A stretch of DNA of 64,000 nucleotides, taken from assembly GCA_005808475.1 (NCBI GenBank), contig SYLY01000040.1, positions 1-64,000 of the forward strand, given 5' to 3'. A model generated the notes under the pieces. That model was not told the origin of the DNA and ran no database searches. It saw only the letters and a list, made by a program, of their open reading frames with translations. A program made the position numbers and the translations under genes. This document shows positions 24,399 through 34,100 of the stretch, piece after piece. The stretch is from Acidobacteriota bacterium. Its GTDB lineage: Bacteria > Acidobacteriota > Terriglobia > Bryobacterales > Bryobacteraceae. The number at the start of each line of letters is the position of its first letter. Positions within the stretch are counted from its first letter, which is position 1.

Positions 24399-26875
24399 GG
24401 ACATGCGCCATCATTGGCGTTTTGGCCTTCGCGCAAATGGTCCGCGCGCAAGGACCGGCTCCGCGGATCTATCCCGCCCAAGCCACTCTGTGGGGCGCCA
24501 ACACTTCGCAACGCTTTCTTGCGCTCTCGCGCGATGCCGAAGGCGTCGAGCGCGATGTCACCGAGAAGGCCAAGTGGATCGTCTCCGATCCTGGCAAAGC
24601 CAGCGTCGATCCGTCCGGGAAACTGGTTGTCCTTGCCGCCGGCGCCGTGAACCTGCGAGCCGAGTTCGAGGGTCTGCGCGCGGACTCGGCGATTCGCATC
24701 GAAGGCGCGCAAGGACAGCGGCCATTCAGCTTCGGAGCGGACATCGGCGGAATTTTCACCCGCCGCGGCTGCAACAACAGCGACTGCCATGGCGGAGTCA
24801 AGGGCAAGGGCGGATACAAGCTGTCGGCCAACGCGCTCTTCCCCGCCGACGACTACAAGTGGACCGTGGAGGGCGGAACCTTCGACGTCTTGAGCGCGGA
24901 GTCGAAGGGGGCGCACATCCCGCGGGTCGACAAGCGGAATCCAGAAAAGAGCCTGATTCTGGCCAAGGCCGCGGCGCAAGTGGCGCACGGCGGGGGACGC
25001 CGTTTCGCGGTTGGCTCGCCGGACTACCAGACGATCCTCGACTGGGTCAAGGCTGGAGCTCCTATCGGCGCGGAGTCCGGCGACAAGGGCGTGTTCATTC
25101 GGGGCATCGAAGTCTATCCGCGCGAAGTGGTGCTGCGCGCCGGAACGTCACACCGGCTGCTTGTGACAGCCCACCTCTCCAATGGCAGAACCGAGGACCT
25201 CACCGATCAAGTGCTCTTCGTCTCCAACGACAGTGAAGTGGTGGAGGCCGGCGAGGGAGGCGTGCTTCGCGGAAAACAAACCGGAGAGACATCCATCCTC
25301 ATTCGCGCGGCGGGTCACGCCGTCAGCGCGCAGGCGGGCGTGATCGGCGGCCCGGTTTCGAACTACCCGGCCTTCCCGGCGCGCAACTACATCGACGAGC
25401 ACGTTTCGGCGAAGCTGCGCAAGTTCCGGATTGTCCCAGCGGCCCTTTCGGATGACGCGGAGTTTCTGCGCCGGGTCTCGCTCGATCTGACCGGCACACT
25501 GCCACCGCCGGAACGGGTTCGCGAGTTTCTAGCGGACCGCTCGCCCACCAAGCGCGACAACCTCATCGAGACTTTGCTCGACACGCCGGAGTTCGTCGAC
25601 TATTGGGGTTTCCGTTTGGGTGACATGCTGCGGGCCACGTTCGTGACCTCGAACAGCCTGGCGGGTCTCGAGGCCTTCGAGGCCTGGATCCTCACCAGCC
25701 TGATGGCGAACAAGCCGTTCGATCGACTGGCGATGGAACGGATCGCCGGCCAGGGACGCAGCGCACCGGCGCGCAACTTCTATTACGTGTCGGAGAAGGT
25801 CGCGCCCGAGAACCTGATGCCGGAACTGATCCGAGTCTTCATGGGCCGGCGGATCGATTGCGCCCAATGCCACAATCATCCGTTCGAGACATGGAGCCAG
25901 AACCAGTTCTGGGGCTTGACGGCGTTCTTCGGCGGATTGACGGAGGTCCGCGGCGGGCAGTTGATCATCGACACGATGGGTGACCATCCCGACAGGCCGC
26001 GGGAGATGTCCGTGATCCATCCACGGACCAAAGAGAAGGTCCTGCCGGTATTTCTCGACGGGACGGTTCTTCCTCGCGACCGCTGGGAGGACCCGCGTCG
26101 CGAACTGGCGCAATGGGTCGTGTCTCATCCCTATTTCGCCGAAGCGGCGGTGAACCGGATCTGGGGCTATTTCTTCGGCCGCGGCATCGTCGATCCCGTG
26201 GATGACTTTCGCGCCACCAATCCGCCAACCCATCCGGAACTGCTCACGGCGTTGGCCAAGGACTTTCAGGCGCACCGGTTCGATCTGAAGCACCTGATGC
26301 GGACGATCGCGCAGTCGCGGACCTACCAGCTCTCGAGCGTGGCGAACGAGACGAATCGAAACGACCGCATTAACTACTCACGCGCGCAGCCACGTCCTCT
26401 GGAAGCCGCTGTCCTGCTCGACGCGATCTCGGCCGCCACCGGAGTGCCGGAGGAGTTTCGCTATCATCCGATGGCGAACGGCGATCCGGGGGCCGGGGCT
26501 CGCGCGCAGCGGATGCTGCCCGACATGTGCCCGTCGCCGTTCATGGACGCCTACGGAAGGTCGATGCGAAAGACTCCGGGACCGGGGGCTCCACAGCCGG
26601 CGCTCGGTCAGGCGCTGCACATGTTCGCCGGCGCCACCTACACGTCGAAACTCTCCAAGCCGGGCGGGCGCTTGGCGCAACTGCTTGCTCGTGACGCCGC
26701 GTCCGGCGAGGCGATCGACGAGTTGTATCTGGCGTCGCTCACCCGGTTGCCCTTGGCGGCGGAGAAAGAGTCATTGAAGCGGGCGCTCGCCACGCAGCGC
26801 GGCGGGCGCGCCGCCGCGCTTGGGAATCTCTTGTGGGCTCTGGTGAGTTCGCGCGAATTCGCCCATAATCATTGA
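24395..26875 (+). CDS. DUF1549/DUF1553 protein with Ig-like and cytochrome-type motifs (module A)
   Basis: An 826-residue exported protein. A signal peptide (~1-19) is followed by a bacterial Ig-like (Big_2) stretch (~25-100), a haem-type C-x4-CH motif (CNNSDCHGG, ~130) and a second Ig-like part (~230-310). Then come DUF1549 (~330-540, with the CxxCH motif CAQCHNHPFETW) and DUF1553 (~570-820, starting PRRELAQWVVSHPYFAEAAV). The family is widespread in Planctomycetes and Solibacter and is thought to be periplasmic, linked to polysaccharide degradation; its reaction is unproven. It begins within the stop of the upstream gene and is followed after 16 bases by DUF1501. Confidence 0.88.
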   Translation: MRTCAIIGVLAFAQMVRAQGPAPRIYPAQATLWGANTSQRFLALSRDAEGVERDVTEKAKWIVSDPGKASVDPSGKLVVLAAGAVNLRAEFEGLRADSAIRIEGAQGQRPFSFGADIGGIFTRRGCNNSDCHGGVKGKGGYKLSANALFPADDYKWTVEGGTFDVLSAESKGAHIPRVDKRNPEKSLILAKAAAQVAHGGGRRFAVGSPDYQTILDWVKAGAPIGAESGDKGVFIRGIEVYPREVVLRAGTSHRLLVTAHLSNGRTEDLTDQVLFVSNDSEVVEAGEGGVLRGKQTGETSILIRAAGHAVSAQAGVIGGPVSNYPAFPARNYIDEHVSAKLRKFRIVPAALSDDAEFLRRVSLDLTGTLPPPERVREFLADRSPTKRDNLIETLLDTPEFVDYWGFRLGDMLRATFVTSNSLAGLEAFEAWILTSLMANKPFDRLAMERIAGQGRSAPARNFYYVSEKVAPENLMPELIRVFMGRRIDCAQCHNHPFETWSQNQFWGLTAFFGGLTEVRGGQLIIDTMGDHPDRPREMSVIHPRTKEKVLPVFLDGTVLPRDRWEDPRRELAQWVVSHPYFAEAAVNRIWGYFFGRGIVDPVDDFRATNPPTHPELLTALAKDFQAHRFDLKHLMRTIAQSRTYQLSSVANETNRNDRINYSRAQPRPLEAAVLLDAISAATGVPEEFRYHPMANGDPGAGARAQRMLPDMCPSPFMDAYGRSMRKTPGPGAPQPALGQALHMFAGATYTSKLSKPGGRLAQLLARDAASGEAIDELYLASLTRLPLAAEKESLKRALATQRGGRAAALGNLLWALVSSREFAHNH

Positions 26876-26891
26876 TCGAGGTCAGACACCC

Positions 26892-28187
26892 ATGATGACA
26901 CGCGGTTCCTTCATTCGCGCCGGAGCGCTGACGTTCTTCGGCGCATCCCAGGCGGATCTTCTCCGCGCGGCGGCCGCCGCCGGCGCGGCCCCGGCGAAAG
27001 CGAAGGCGTGCATCCTGCTTTGGCTCGAAGGAGGCATCAGCCACCTCGATTCCTGGGACGTCAAGGCCAACAGCGGATTCAAGACGATTCCAACCAAAGC
27101 GGCGGGAATCCGGGTGAGCGAGATCTTTCCGTCCACCGCCAGGCACATGGACAAGCTCTCGATCATCCGTTCCATGCGGACGCAGGAACGGAATCATCCG
27201 CAAGGAACGATCGAAACATTGTGCGGGCATCGCCCCAATCCAGCCTTGAAATTCCCCAGCGTCGGCTCGATCGTCGCCAAGGAACTCGGCGGGCGCGACA
27301 ACATGCCGCCGTTCGCGGTTGTCCCGATGCCCACCGAGGGAGACTTCTTCAACTATGAGGAAGCCTATCGCGGCGGTTTCCTCGGACCTCAATACGACTC
27401 GATGATCCTCCCCGATCCGAGCAAGCCCGATTTCACCGTGCCCGATCTGAGTCTGCCCAAGAACGTCACCGCGGAGATGATCGAGGACCGGAGGTCGCTG
27501 CTCCATGTGGTCGACGGCCAGTATCGCGCGCGGGAATCGTCGGCCGAGTTCGCGAAGATGGACACCTTTCATCAGCAGGCGCTCCAGATGCTGCTGTCGC
27601 CGAAAGTCAAGGAAGCGTTCGATATCTCGAGGGAGCCGGACAAGGTCCGGGGTCGCTACGGCCGCACCAGGGTCGGTCAGAGTGTCCTGATGGCCAGGAG
27701 GCTGGTGGAGGCTGGCTGCCGCTTCGTTACCGCCGCCGGATACAAGCACGGCGAGTGGGACACGCACGGCGACAACGAGAAGCGGCTCCGGGAGACGCTT
27801 GCGCCGCGGCTGGATCAGAGCCTCTCCGCGCTGCTCGAGGACCTTTCCACGAGCGGACTTCTCGAGTCGACCGTCGTTCTGGTGACCGGTGAATTCGGCC
27901 GGACTCCCGCCATCAATCCCAACCGCGGCCGGGACCACTGGCCCGACTGCTGGTCGCTGCTGGTGGGTGGCGGAGGAATCAACGGCGGCCGCATCGTCGG
28001 CGCCAGTGACGAGCGTGGCGCCTACGTCGCGGACCGCCCCGTGTCGACCGGCGACCTCTACGCCACCATCTACAAGGCGATGGGGATCGATTGGACCAAG
28101 ACGTACATGTCTCCCGCCGGCCGGCCCGTCTACATCGCCAACGGATTCGACGACAAGATGGGCGAGCCCATCAAAGAGCTCGCCTGA
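26892..28187 (+). CDS. DUF1501 protein (sulfatase-like fold, module A)
   Basis: A 431-residue exported protein of the DUF1501 family, which shares the alkaline phosphatase/sulfatase superfamily fold. Family landmarks are seen in order: CILLWLEGGISHLDSWDVK, SIIRSMRTQERNHPQGT, the tail VTGEFGRTPAINPNRGRDHW and the terminal GDLYATIYKAMGID. The N-terminus (MMTRGSFIRAGALTFFG) is TAT-like but lacks a full twin arginine. A GAGG site lies upstream. It always travels with DUF1549/DUF1553 partners. It ends six bases before the convergent Gfo/Idh gene. Confidence 0.9.
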   Translation: MMTRGSFIRAGALTFFGASQADLLRAAAAAGAAPAKAKACILLWLEGGISHLDSWDVKANSGFKTIPTKAAGIRVSEIFPSTARHMDKLSIIRSMRTQERNHPQGTIETLCGHRPNPALKFPSVGSIVAKELGGRDNMPPFAVVPMPTEGDFFNYEEAYRGGFLGPQYDSMILPDPSKPDFTVPDLSLPKNVTAEMIEDRRSLLHVVDGQYRARESSAEFAKMDTFHQQALQMLLSPKVKEAFDISREPDKVRGRYGRTRVGQSVLMARRLVEAGCRFVTAAGYKHGEWDTHGDNEKRLRETLAPRLDQSLSALLEDLSTSGLLESTVVLVTGEFGRTPAINPNRGRDHWPDCWSLLVGGGGINGGRIVGASDERGAYVADRPVSTGDLYATIYKAMGIDWTKTYMSPAGRPVYIANGFDDKMGEPIKELA

Positions 28188-28193
28188 TTCCGG

Positions 28194-29396
28194 TCAGACG
28201 ATTACCTTGCCCGCGGCGTCGTCCCAACGCACGCGCTTGCCCGCCTTCCGCGAGATGTTGGCGAGCAACGTGATCAGGCAAGCCTGGAACCCGATGCGTA
28301 CCGGCGCCGTCGGAGTCTTCCGCGTGCGGACGCATTCGAGAAAGTTCTGAACGTGTAGCTCGGCCGCGTGGCCGAAGCCTCGCTCGGAGCGCTTGACGAT
28401 GGCGGGTGTGTCCTCGGCGCCCTGCATGTAGACGCGGCACTCTTCGCGCCCGATGTCCATTCGCGCCTTGTCGCCGTCGAGTTGGCTCAGTTGGTCATTC
28501 TTGCTCTGATACTTCATCGCCGCGTAGTTGATGGTTAAGATGCCGGTGAACTCCTCGGGGTACTCGGCGACGGTGATCATGGATTCCGGCTGGTCGAACT
28601 GCTTGGCTTGGATCTTGTTGCCGGTCGCCGTCACCGCCAGCGGATAGGAGGCATTCATCAGCAGGTGCATTCCGTCGAAGGCATGCGCGCCCTGATCGGC
28701 CGCGATGCCGCCGGCGTATTCCGAAAAATAACGCCAGTGACGGAACCGCAGCGGGTCAACGGGCACGCGCCGCTTCGCCGGTCCCTGCCACTGCTCCCAA
28801 TCGAGAGGACCGTCGAGCTTTCCGGACGGCGGTTGGTTCACGTAGTTGTTCAGCCACCAGGACCGCACCATGCGGACCGGGCCGAGCGTCCCCGCCGCCA
28901 CGATCTTGCGGCCCTCGAGGAACAGGTCGTAGCTCCGGCGCTGCATGCCCACCTGCACAATGCACTTGGACGCCTTCTCGGCGCGAATCAGGTCCACGCC
29001 TTGCTCGGGGGTCTGGCACAGCGGCTTCTCGACGTAGATGTCCTTGCCCGCGGCGATCGCGTCGAGGGTCATCCGGTGGTGCCAGTGCTCCGGCGTGGCA
29101 ATCAACACGGCGGTGATACTCTTGTCGTCGAGGATCTGCTTGTAGTTGCGGATCGCCCGGGGGCTTTGTCCACCCTGCGCCTTGGCGGCGACGGAGAGCG
29201 CCTTCTCGAGGTTGGGCTCATAGACGTCGCACACCGAGGCGACCCGCACGTTGGGGTCCTTTTGGAACACGCCCATGACGTAGGTCCCCCGGCCGCCGCT
29301 GCCGACGACGCCGAGGTTGATCCGATCCGATGGCGCGGCTTGCGCCACCAACATCGTGCTGCCCGCGTAGAGGAAGGTTCTGCGAGTGGGGTTCAT
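28194..29396 (-). CDS. Gfo/Idh/MocA family oxidoreductase, TAT-exported
   Basis: A 400-residue NAD(P)-dependent sugar or inositol oxidoreductase. The N-terminus (NPTRRTFLYAGSTML) is a TAT signal, so it folds in the cytoplasm and acts in the periplasm. The dinucleotide loop is GVVGSGGRG, and the catalytic EKP motif is in YVEKPLCQTPEQG. GIAADQGAHAFDGMHLLM supplies the expected D/H pair region. GAGG lies nine bases before the ATG. A TATACA box overlapping a GTATAC motif is about 95 bases upstream (29483-29500). The substrate is probably a sugar, by family and neighbourhood. Confidence 0.9.
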   Translation of the reverse strand: MNPTRRTFLYAGSTMLVAQAAPSDRINLGVVGSGGRGTYVMGVFQKDPNVRVASVCDVYEPNLEKALSVAAKAQGGQSPRAIRNYKQILDDKSITAVLIATPEHWHHRMTLDAIAAGKDIYVEKPLCQTPEQGVDLIRAEKASKCIVQVGMQRRSYDLFLEGRKIVAAGTLGPVRMVRSWWLNNYVNQPPSGKLDGPLDWEQWQGPAKRRVPVDPLRFRHWRYFSEYAGGIAADQGAHAFDGMHLLMNASYPLAVTATGNKIQAKQFDQPESMITVAEYPEEFTGILTINYAAMKYQSKNDQLSQLDGDKARMDIGREECRVYMQGAEDTPAIVKRSERGFGHAAELHVQNFLECVRTRKTPTAPVRIGFQACLITLLANISRKAGKRVRWDDAAGKVIV

Positions 29397-29482
29397 CGGT
29401 TCGCGCCTCGATTTCCGGCTAATTCCCGCCGGCCGCCACGGCGTACACGCGGCCGTTCGCTTCGGGCCCGGCGGGTGATCAA

Positions 29483-29500
29483 ATCCATGTATACCAAGAT
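29483..29500 (-). promoter_or_regulatory. GTATAC-centred motif over putative Gfo/Idh promoter
   Basis: Bottom strand ATCTTGGTATACATGGAT is a near-palindrome around GTATAC (29489-29494) in the 184-base gap upstream of the Gfo/Idh gene. A -10 candidate TATACA lies within it, with TTTCGG 17 bases further upstream. TTGGTATAC is close to operators of GntR-type hexuronate regulators such as ExuR/UxuR. Confidence 0.4.
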
Positions 29501-29580
29501 ACTCGAAACGCCGAAAGGCCGCTACTGGGTCGATCGTTCACGCCGGAGGGAACGTGCGGCGCGATGCCGCCCGCCGGTTC

Positions 29581-30480
29581 CTATTCCGGTTGCGCGCCGT
29601 AAATCGCTCGCAGCCGTTCGTACTCCGCCAACGTCTCCTTGGCCTTGGCGGCATCCCCGCTGGTTCGATACAGCCGGTGAAGTCGATACCGGAGTGACGC
29701 GTCCTGGGGCGCCGCGCGGCCCGCTTTCCGCAGCGCCTCGATAGCGCTGGCGAGCTGACCCTCCGATTCCAGGATCCGGGACAACAGCCGCCATCCACCG
29801 GCGTCGCCGGGATCGCCATCCATTGCCTTCCGAGCCCACACGAGCGCTTCCCGCGTCCTGCCGGCCGCCAGCTCGAGACGAGCCAGACCGAGTTGCGCCA
29901 ACGGCAGCGGCAGGGCGGTGCGATACGCCCGTTCCGCCTCCGCCGGCTCGCCGAGGCGCTCCAGACAGGATCCGAGATACGCTCGCGCCCGCGCGTACGA
30001 AGGACTCCGCTCGAGCGCGCGCCGGAACCACGCGGCGGCTTGCTGGCAATCGTCCAGGTCGGCGTCGTAGTGGCGGCCGAGAAAATAGTAGGGCCCGAAG
30101 TCCCCCGGCTTCCGCCGGATCGCCTCTTGCATCTGCTCGCGGAACAGCAGATATTGCCTTGCGAGATAATAGGCAACGCCGAGCGCCTTCGGGTCATCGG
30201 CGCCGGAGCGGAGTGTGCGAATCGCCGTGACAGGATCGTTGCTCAGGATGGCCAGCATCCCTTGCCAGAGCTTGCGCTCGGCCGGATCCGCCATCGCATC
30301 CGCGATGTCCGCCGCGCGCCTCCATTCCCCGGCTTTCAACGCGCCGGCGATGACTTGGTTCGATGGCGTAGGCGATGGCAGAAGCGGCGCCAGATCGGGA
30401 GTCTCCGCTTGCAGTAGACAAAGCCCGAGCGCGCAGGCGATCGGATGTCTGGCGCCGTGGATCTTGATCGCCCTCCTCAG
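29581..30480 (-). CDS. TPR-repeat protein, exported (start unusual)
   Basis: A protein of about 299 residues made of tetratricopeptide-like helix pairs (GPYYFLGRHYDADLDDCQQA, ARAYLGSCLERLGEPAEAER, LSRILESEGQLASAIEALRK). No ATG, GTG or TTG lies upstream of a TTG at 30339 in this frame. However, the frame continues upstream and encodes a good signal peptide (RRAIKIHGARHPIACALGL, then CLLQAE). A CTG at 30480 fits as start, six bases after a TATGAT box. If CTG is not used, the protein begins at 30339 without a signal. It probably serves as a scaffold near the receptors. Its 5' end overlaps the divergent TPR gene. Confidence 0.6.
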   Translation of the reverse strand: MRRAIKIHGARHPIACALGLCLLQAETPDLAPLLPSPTPSNQVIAGALKAGEWRRAADIADAMADPAERKLWQGMLAILSNDPVTAIRTLRSGADDPKALGVAYYLARQYLLFREQMQEAIRRKPGDFGPYYFLGRHYDADLDDCQQAAAWFRRALERSPSYARARAYLGSCLERLGEPAEAERAYRTALPLPLAQLGLARLELAAGRTREALVWARKAMDGDPGDAGGWRLLSRILESEGQLASAIEALRKAGRAAPQDASLRYRLHRLYRTSGDAAKAKETLAEYERLRAIYGAQPE

Positions 30481-31138
30481 TCCACCATCATATTCGCAAT
30501 TCCTGCCCGACCTGCAGGCCAGGACCCCAGCCGAGTACGACGCCTATCTGGACGCACTGGACGGCCCCGTGATCGACAAAGGCGCCGCGTTCCTTCGCTC
30601 CTATCCCGAATCCGCGCTGCGGCTGCCGGTGCACGAGTTCATGACACGAGCCTTCCGCCGGCAGGCTGACGCCGCGCGCGCGATAGACGCCGCATCGGCG
30701 GGCCTTGCGATCGCGCCCGACTACATCCCTTTGCTGGTCGAACTCGCGGATCTGCTGGCGAACGGATCCACTGGCCTAACCCGGGCCGAAACGGCGGCGC
30801 GGCGCGCGTTGACGCTGCTCGAAACCGCGAAAGCTCCGCGCCGGATCGCGCCCGGGACCTGGACCGAGGCGCTCGCCGGCCTGCGAGCTCGATCTCACGC
30901 CGCCCTCGGCCTGGTGCACTTCAAGCGCGACGACCTGGCCGGCGCCATCCGGGAGTTCGAAGCCGCGCTCGCCCACCGGTCGAGCGAAAGCCCCGCGGTC
31001 CACTACCGGCTGGGGAGGCTCCATGCCAGCGCCGGACGCCGAGCCGAAGCGCGCCGCCACCTCCGTGAAGCCGAAAGGACGGGAGACCCGGCGCTCCGCG
31101 AACTGGCGGGCATCGCGCTCCGCGAAATCGCCGAGTAG
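30350..31138 (+). CDS. TPR-repeat protein, probably exported
   Basis: A helical-repeat protein of up to 262 residues. Clear TPR units lie near the C-terminus (AALGLVHFKRDDLAGAIREF, VHYRLGRLHASAGRRAEARR). A hydrophobic segment (CLAPWILIALLSPPSYSQ) looks like the end of a signal peptide, after which the mature protein begins at QFLPDL. The only in-frame ATG before it is 30350, which would give an unusually long N-terminus, so the true start is uncertain. The region around 30420-30480 encodes signal peptides on both strands. It precedes receptor 2 after 49 bases. Confidence 0.6.
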   Translation: MTWFDGVGDGRSGARSGVSACSRQSPSAQAIGCLAPWILIALLSPPSYSQFLPDLQARTPAEYDAYLDALDGPVIDKGAAFLRSYPESALRLPVHEFMTRAFRRQADAARAIDAASAGLAIAPDYIPLLVELADLLANGSTGLTRAETAARRALTLLETAKAPRRIAPGTWTEALAGLRARSHAALGLVHFKRDDLAGAIREFEAALAHRSSESPAVHYRLGRLHASAGRRAEARRHLREAERTGDPALRELAGIALREIAE

Positions 31139-31143
31139 CGGCC

Positions 31144-31173
31144 TTGTGAATCCCATCGTCGCTGGGATATGAT
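31144..31173 (+). promoter_or_regulatory. Promoter of receptor 2
   Basis: TTGTGA (31144-31149), an 18-base spacer, then TATGAT (31168-31173). The ATG at 31188 follows after 14 bases, so the predicted leader is 7-8 nucleotides and has no clear Shine-Dalgarno sequence. Confidence 0.55.
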
Positions 31174-31187
31174 AAGCGAACATCAGC

Positions 31188-34100
31188 ATGTGGAAATTCG
31201 CTTCGGCACTCGTTTGCCTCACCGCGCCCGCGTCCCTTCTTCTCGCGCAAGGGAGTCTTGGCGGACTCACCGGCCGCGTAACCGACAACTCCGGCGCCGC
31301 CATCGCCGAAGCCGCAGTCCAGCTCCGCAACGCCGGCACTGGAGCCGAGTTCAATGCCGCTACCAGTTCCGACGGGGCCTATCTCGTCAACAGCCTGCCG
31401 CCCGGCCGCTATCGCACATCCGTGTCGAAGACCGGATTTCGCACAGCCGTACGGGAGTCGGTGGTGGTCAGCACCGCGAGCATTTCGGCGTCGGACTTCA
31501 CGCTCGAAGTAGGTTCGGTCTCGGACTCGATCACCGTCTCCGGCGGCGAAGTCCAGCTCCAGACCACGTCCGCCGAAATCGGAACCGTCATGCCCACCAA
31601 ATCGATCCTCGATCTGCCGATCTCCATGGGCGGCGCGGCTACCACGGGCGCCACGGGCCGCCGCCAGATCGAGAACTTCATGTTCCTCACGCCGGGTGTC
31701 ACCGGTACGCAGTGGAACAAGTCGATCAACGGAGCTCCCGGATTCAGCCAGCAGGTTCTGATCGATGGCGTCGACATGCAGAACATCGGCGCGCCCGGTT
31801 TCATCGCCGAAGCCAGCCCGCCCTACGAGGCGGTGGAAGAGTTCAAGGTCCAGAACACGCTCTATCCAGCCGAGTTCGGCGGAGGCTTCGGCGTCATGAA
31901 TTTCACCATGCGCTCCGGCACGAACAAGTACCATGGCGGCCTGTTCGAGTTCTTCCGCAATGAAGCGATGGACTCGCGCACGTTCTTCGGCGGAAGCCGG
32001 AAAGCGCTGCTGCGCCAGAACGAGTACGGCGGAACGTTCGGTGGGCCCGTCCGGTTGCCGCGATACAACGGCGCGGACAAGACGTTTTTCTTCTTCGCCT
32101 ACTCCGGATTTCAATTGCGCGGCGGCGTGCCCGTGGGCGCCTTCGTCACCTTGCCCACCGCGCAACAGCGGTCGGGCAACTTTTCCGATTATCCGTTCCC
32201 GATATACGATCCCGCAACCACCGCTCCAGATGGCCGCGGGGCGTTCGAACGCCAGGTGTTTCCCGGGAGCCAGATCCCCGCGTCGCGGTTCAGCGGAGTC
32301 GCCCAGCGCGCCCTGCCACTGATTCCCCAGCCCGATCTCCCCGGCTTCTTCAACAACTACCGCAGCCGCCAGAACCAACCGAGCACCGACAACGATTGGA
32401 GCGTCAAGATCGACCATCAGCTCACCAGCAAGCAGCGCCTGTCGGGAGCGTATTGGTCGGTACGCGGCGAGACCACCATCAACGGACAAGTGGCGGGTGA
32501 GTTCAATACGGGGTTTCGAGTCACCCCGACCACCGCGAGCGGCCTACGCCTGAACCACACCCACACCATCAGCCCGACGTTGCTCAACCGTTTGGGCTTC
32601 GGTTACACGCCCACCAGCCCCACCTGGTCGCGCTGGCTGCTCGATCCTCGCGAGGGCAACAAGGTGCTGCGCATCCCGGGCATCTCTGAAAACGCGCGCG
32701 GCTTCGCCCAACTCGCATTCGCCGGACCGACGCCTTATGCCACGCTGGGCAATGCCAACAACAACGGAACCGATCCGCAGTACTTCCAAAACTGGAGCAT
32801 CGCCGACGACATGGCGTGGGTCCGCGGACGCCACCAGATCAAGTTCGGCGGAACCTTCCGCTATCGCCGCATGACCGTGCAGGACCGCCGCAACGAAGGC
32901 GGCTCGTTCAATTTCAACGCTCTGTCGACGTCTCAGCCCAACAGCGCCGACTTCGCCCGCTTCGGCAATCCGTTCGCCTCGTTCCTATTGGGAGAGGTCT
33001 TCTCGGCTTCCGCCGCCGTGCCCGCGCCCACGCGCCAGTACAACGACCAACTCGTTGCCGTCTACGGCGAAGATGTGTTCAAGATCAACTCGCGTCTGAC
33101 CGTCAGCCTCGGCCTGCGCTGGGAGATTCCGCTCTACGTGAAGGAGAAGGACGGCATCATCTCGTTCATGGATCCCGCCCGGCCCAACCCCGCGGCGGCG
33201 AATCGTCCGGGCGCGCTCGTGTTTCTGGGGAATGGGCAAGGACGCGCCGGCACGCGCACCATCATTCCCGCCTATAATCGCGGCTTCTCCCCGCGTCTGG
33301 CGATCACCTACGCGCTGGACCGCCGAACCGTCCTCCGCACCGGCTATGGGATCTTCCGGGTGGAAACCGCCGTGGGCCGCATGAATAGCTGCCAGTTCTG
33401 GTGTTCGGGCTTCGGACTGCAGCCGTTCCACACGAGCACGAACTCCGGCATCACGTCCGCGTTCGGTCTCGATCGCGGCTTCCCGGCGAATCCGCAGGCG
33501 CCGCCGTTCTTCGATCCCGCCATCAACAACAACGGCAGCGTCACCATGATCAACGAGCACGCCAACCGTATGGCGACATCGCAGAGTTGGACCTTGGCTA
33601 TCCAACGCGAACTGCCCTTCGGCATCAATCTCGACGCGGCCTACGTGGGAACGAAGTCGAACGGAACCTGGACCGGCGCTTCGGTGCCCAACCAGCTTCA
33701 CCCGCGCCATCTGAGTCTGGGACAGACGCTCAACGCGAGCGTCACCTCGGCGCAGGCCGTGGCTGCCGGCGTGGGTGTTCCGTATTCCGGCTTCACCGGC
33801 TCGGTGGCTCAGGCGCTTCGGGCGTTTCCGCAATTCACCAACGTCGACGATGTCTACCAGCCCACCGGTTACAACTTCTACAACTCGCTCCAGATGCGCG
33901 TGCAGAAGCGGCACGCCTCCGGAGTTTCTTTCCTCATGTCCTACACGCTGGCCAAGAATATCGGATTCCCCGGCGGCGACATCTTCGGCGACGTAGGCGG
34001 CGCCGGCGGCGCGCGCGGCGTCGATACCTTCAACCGCAAGCTCGAGAAGTCGATCGTTCCATCGGATCAGACGCACGTGTTCATCACGTCCTGGAGCTAC

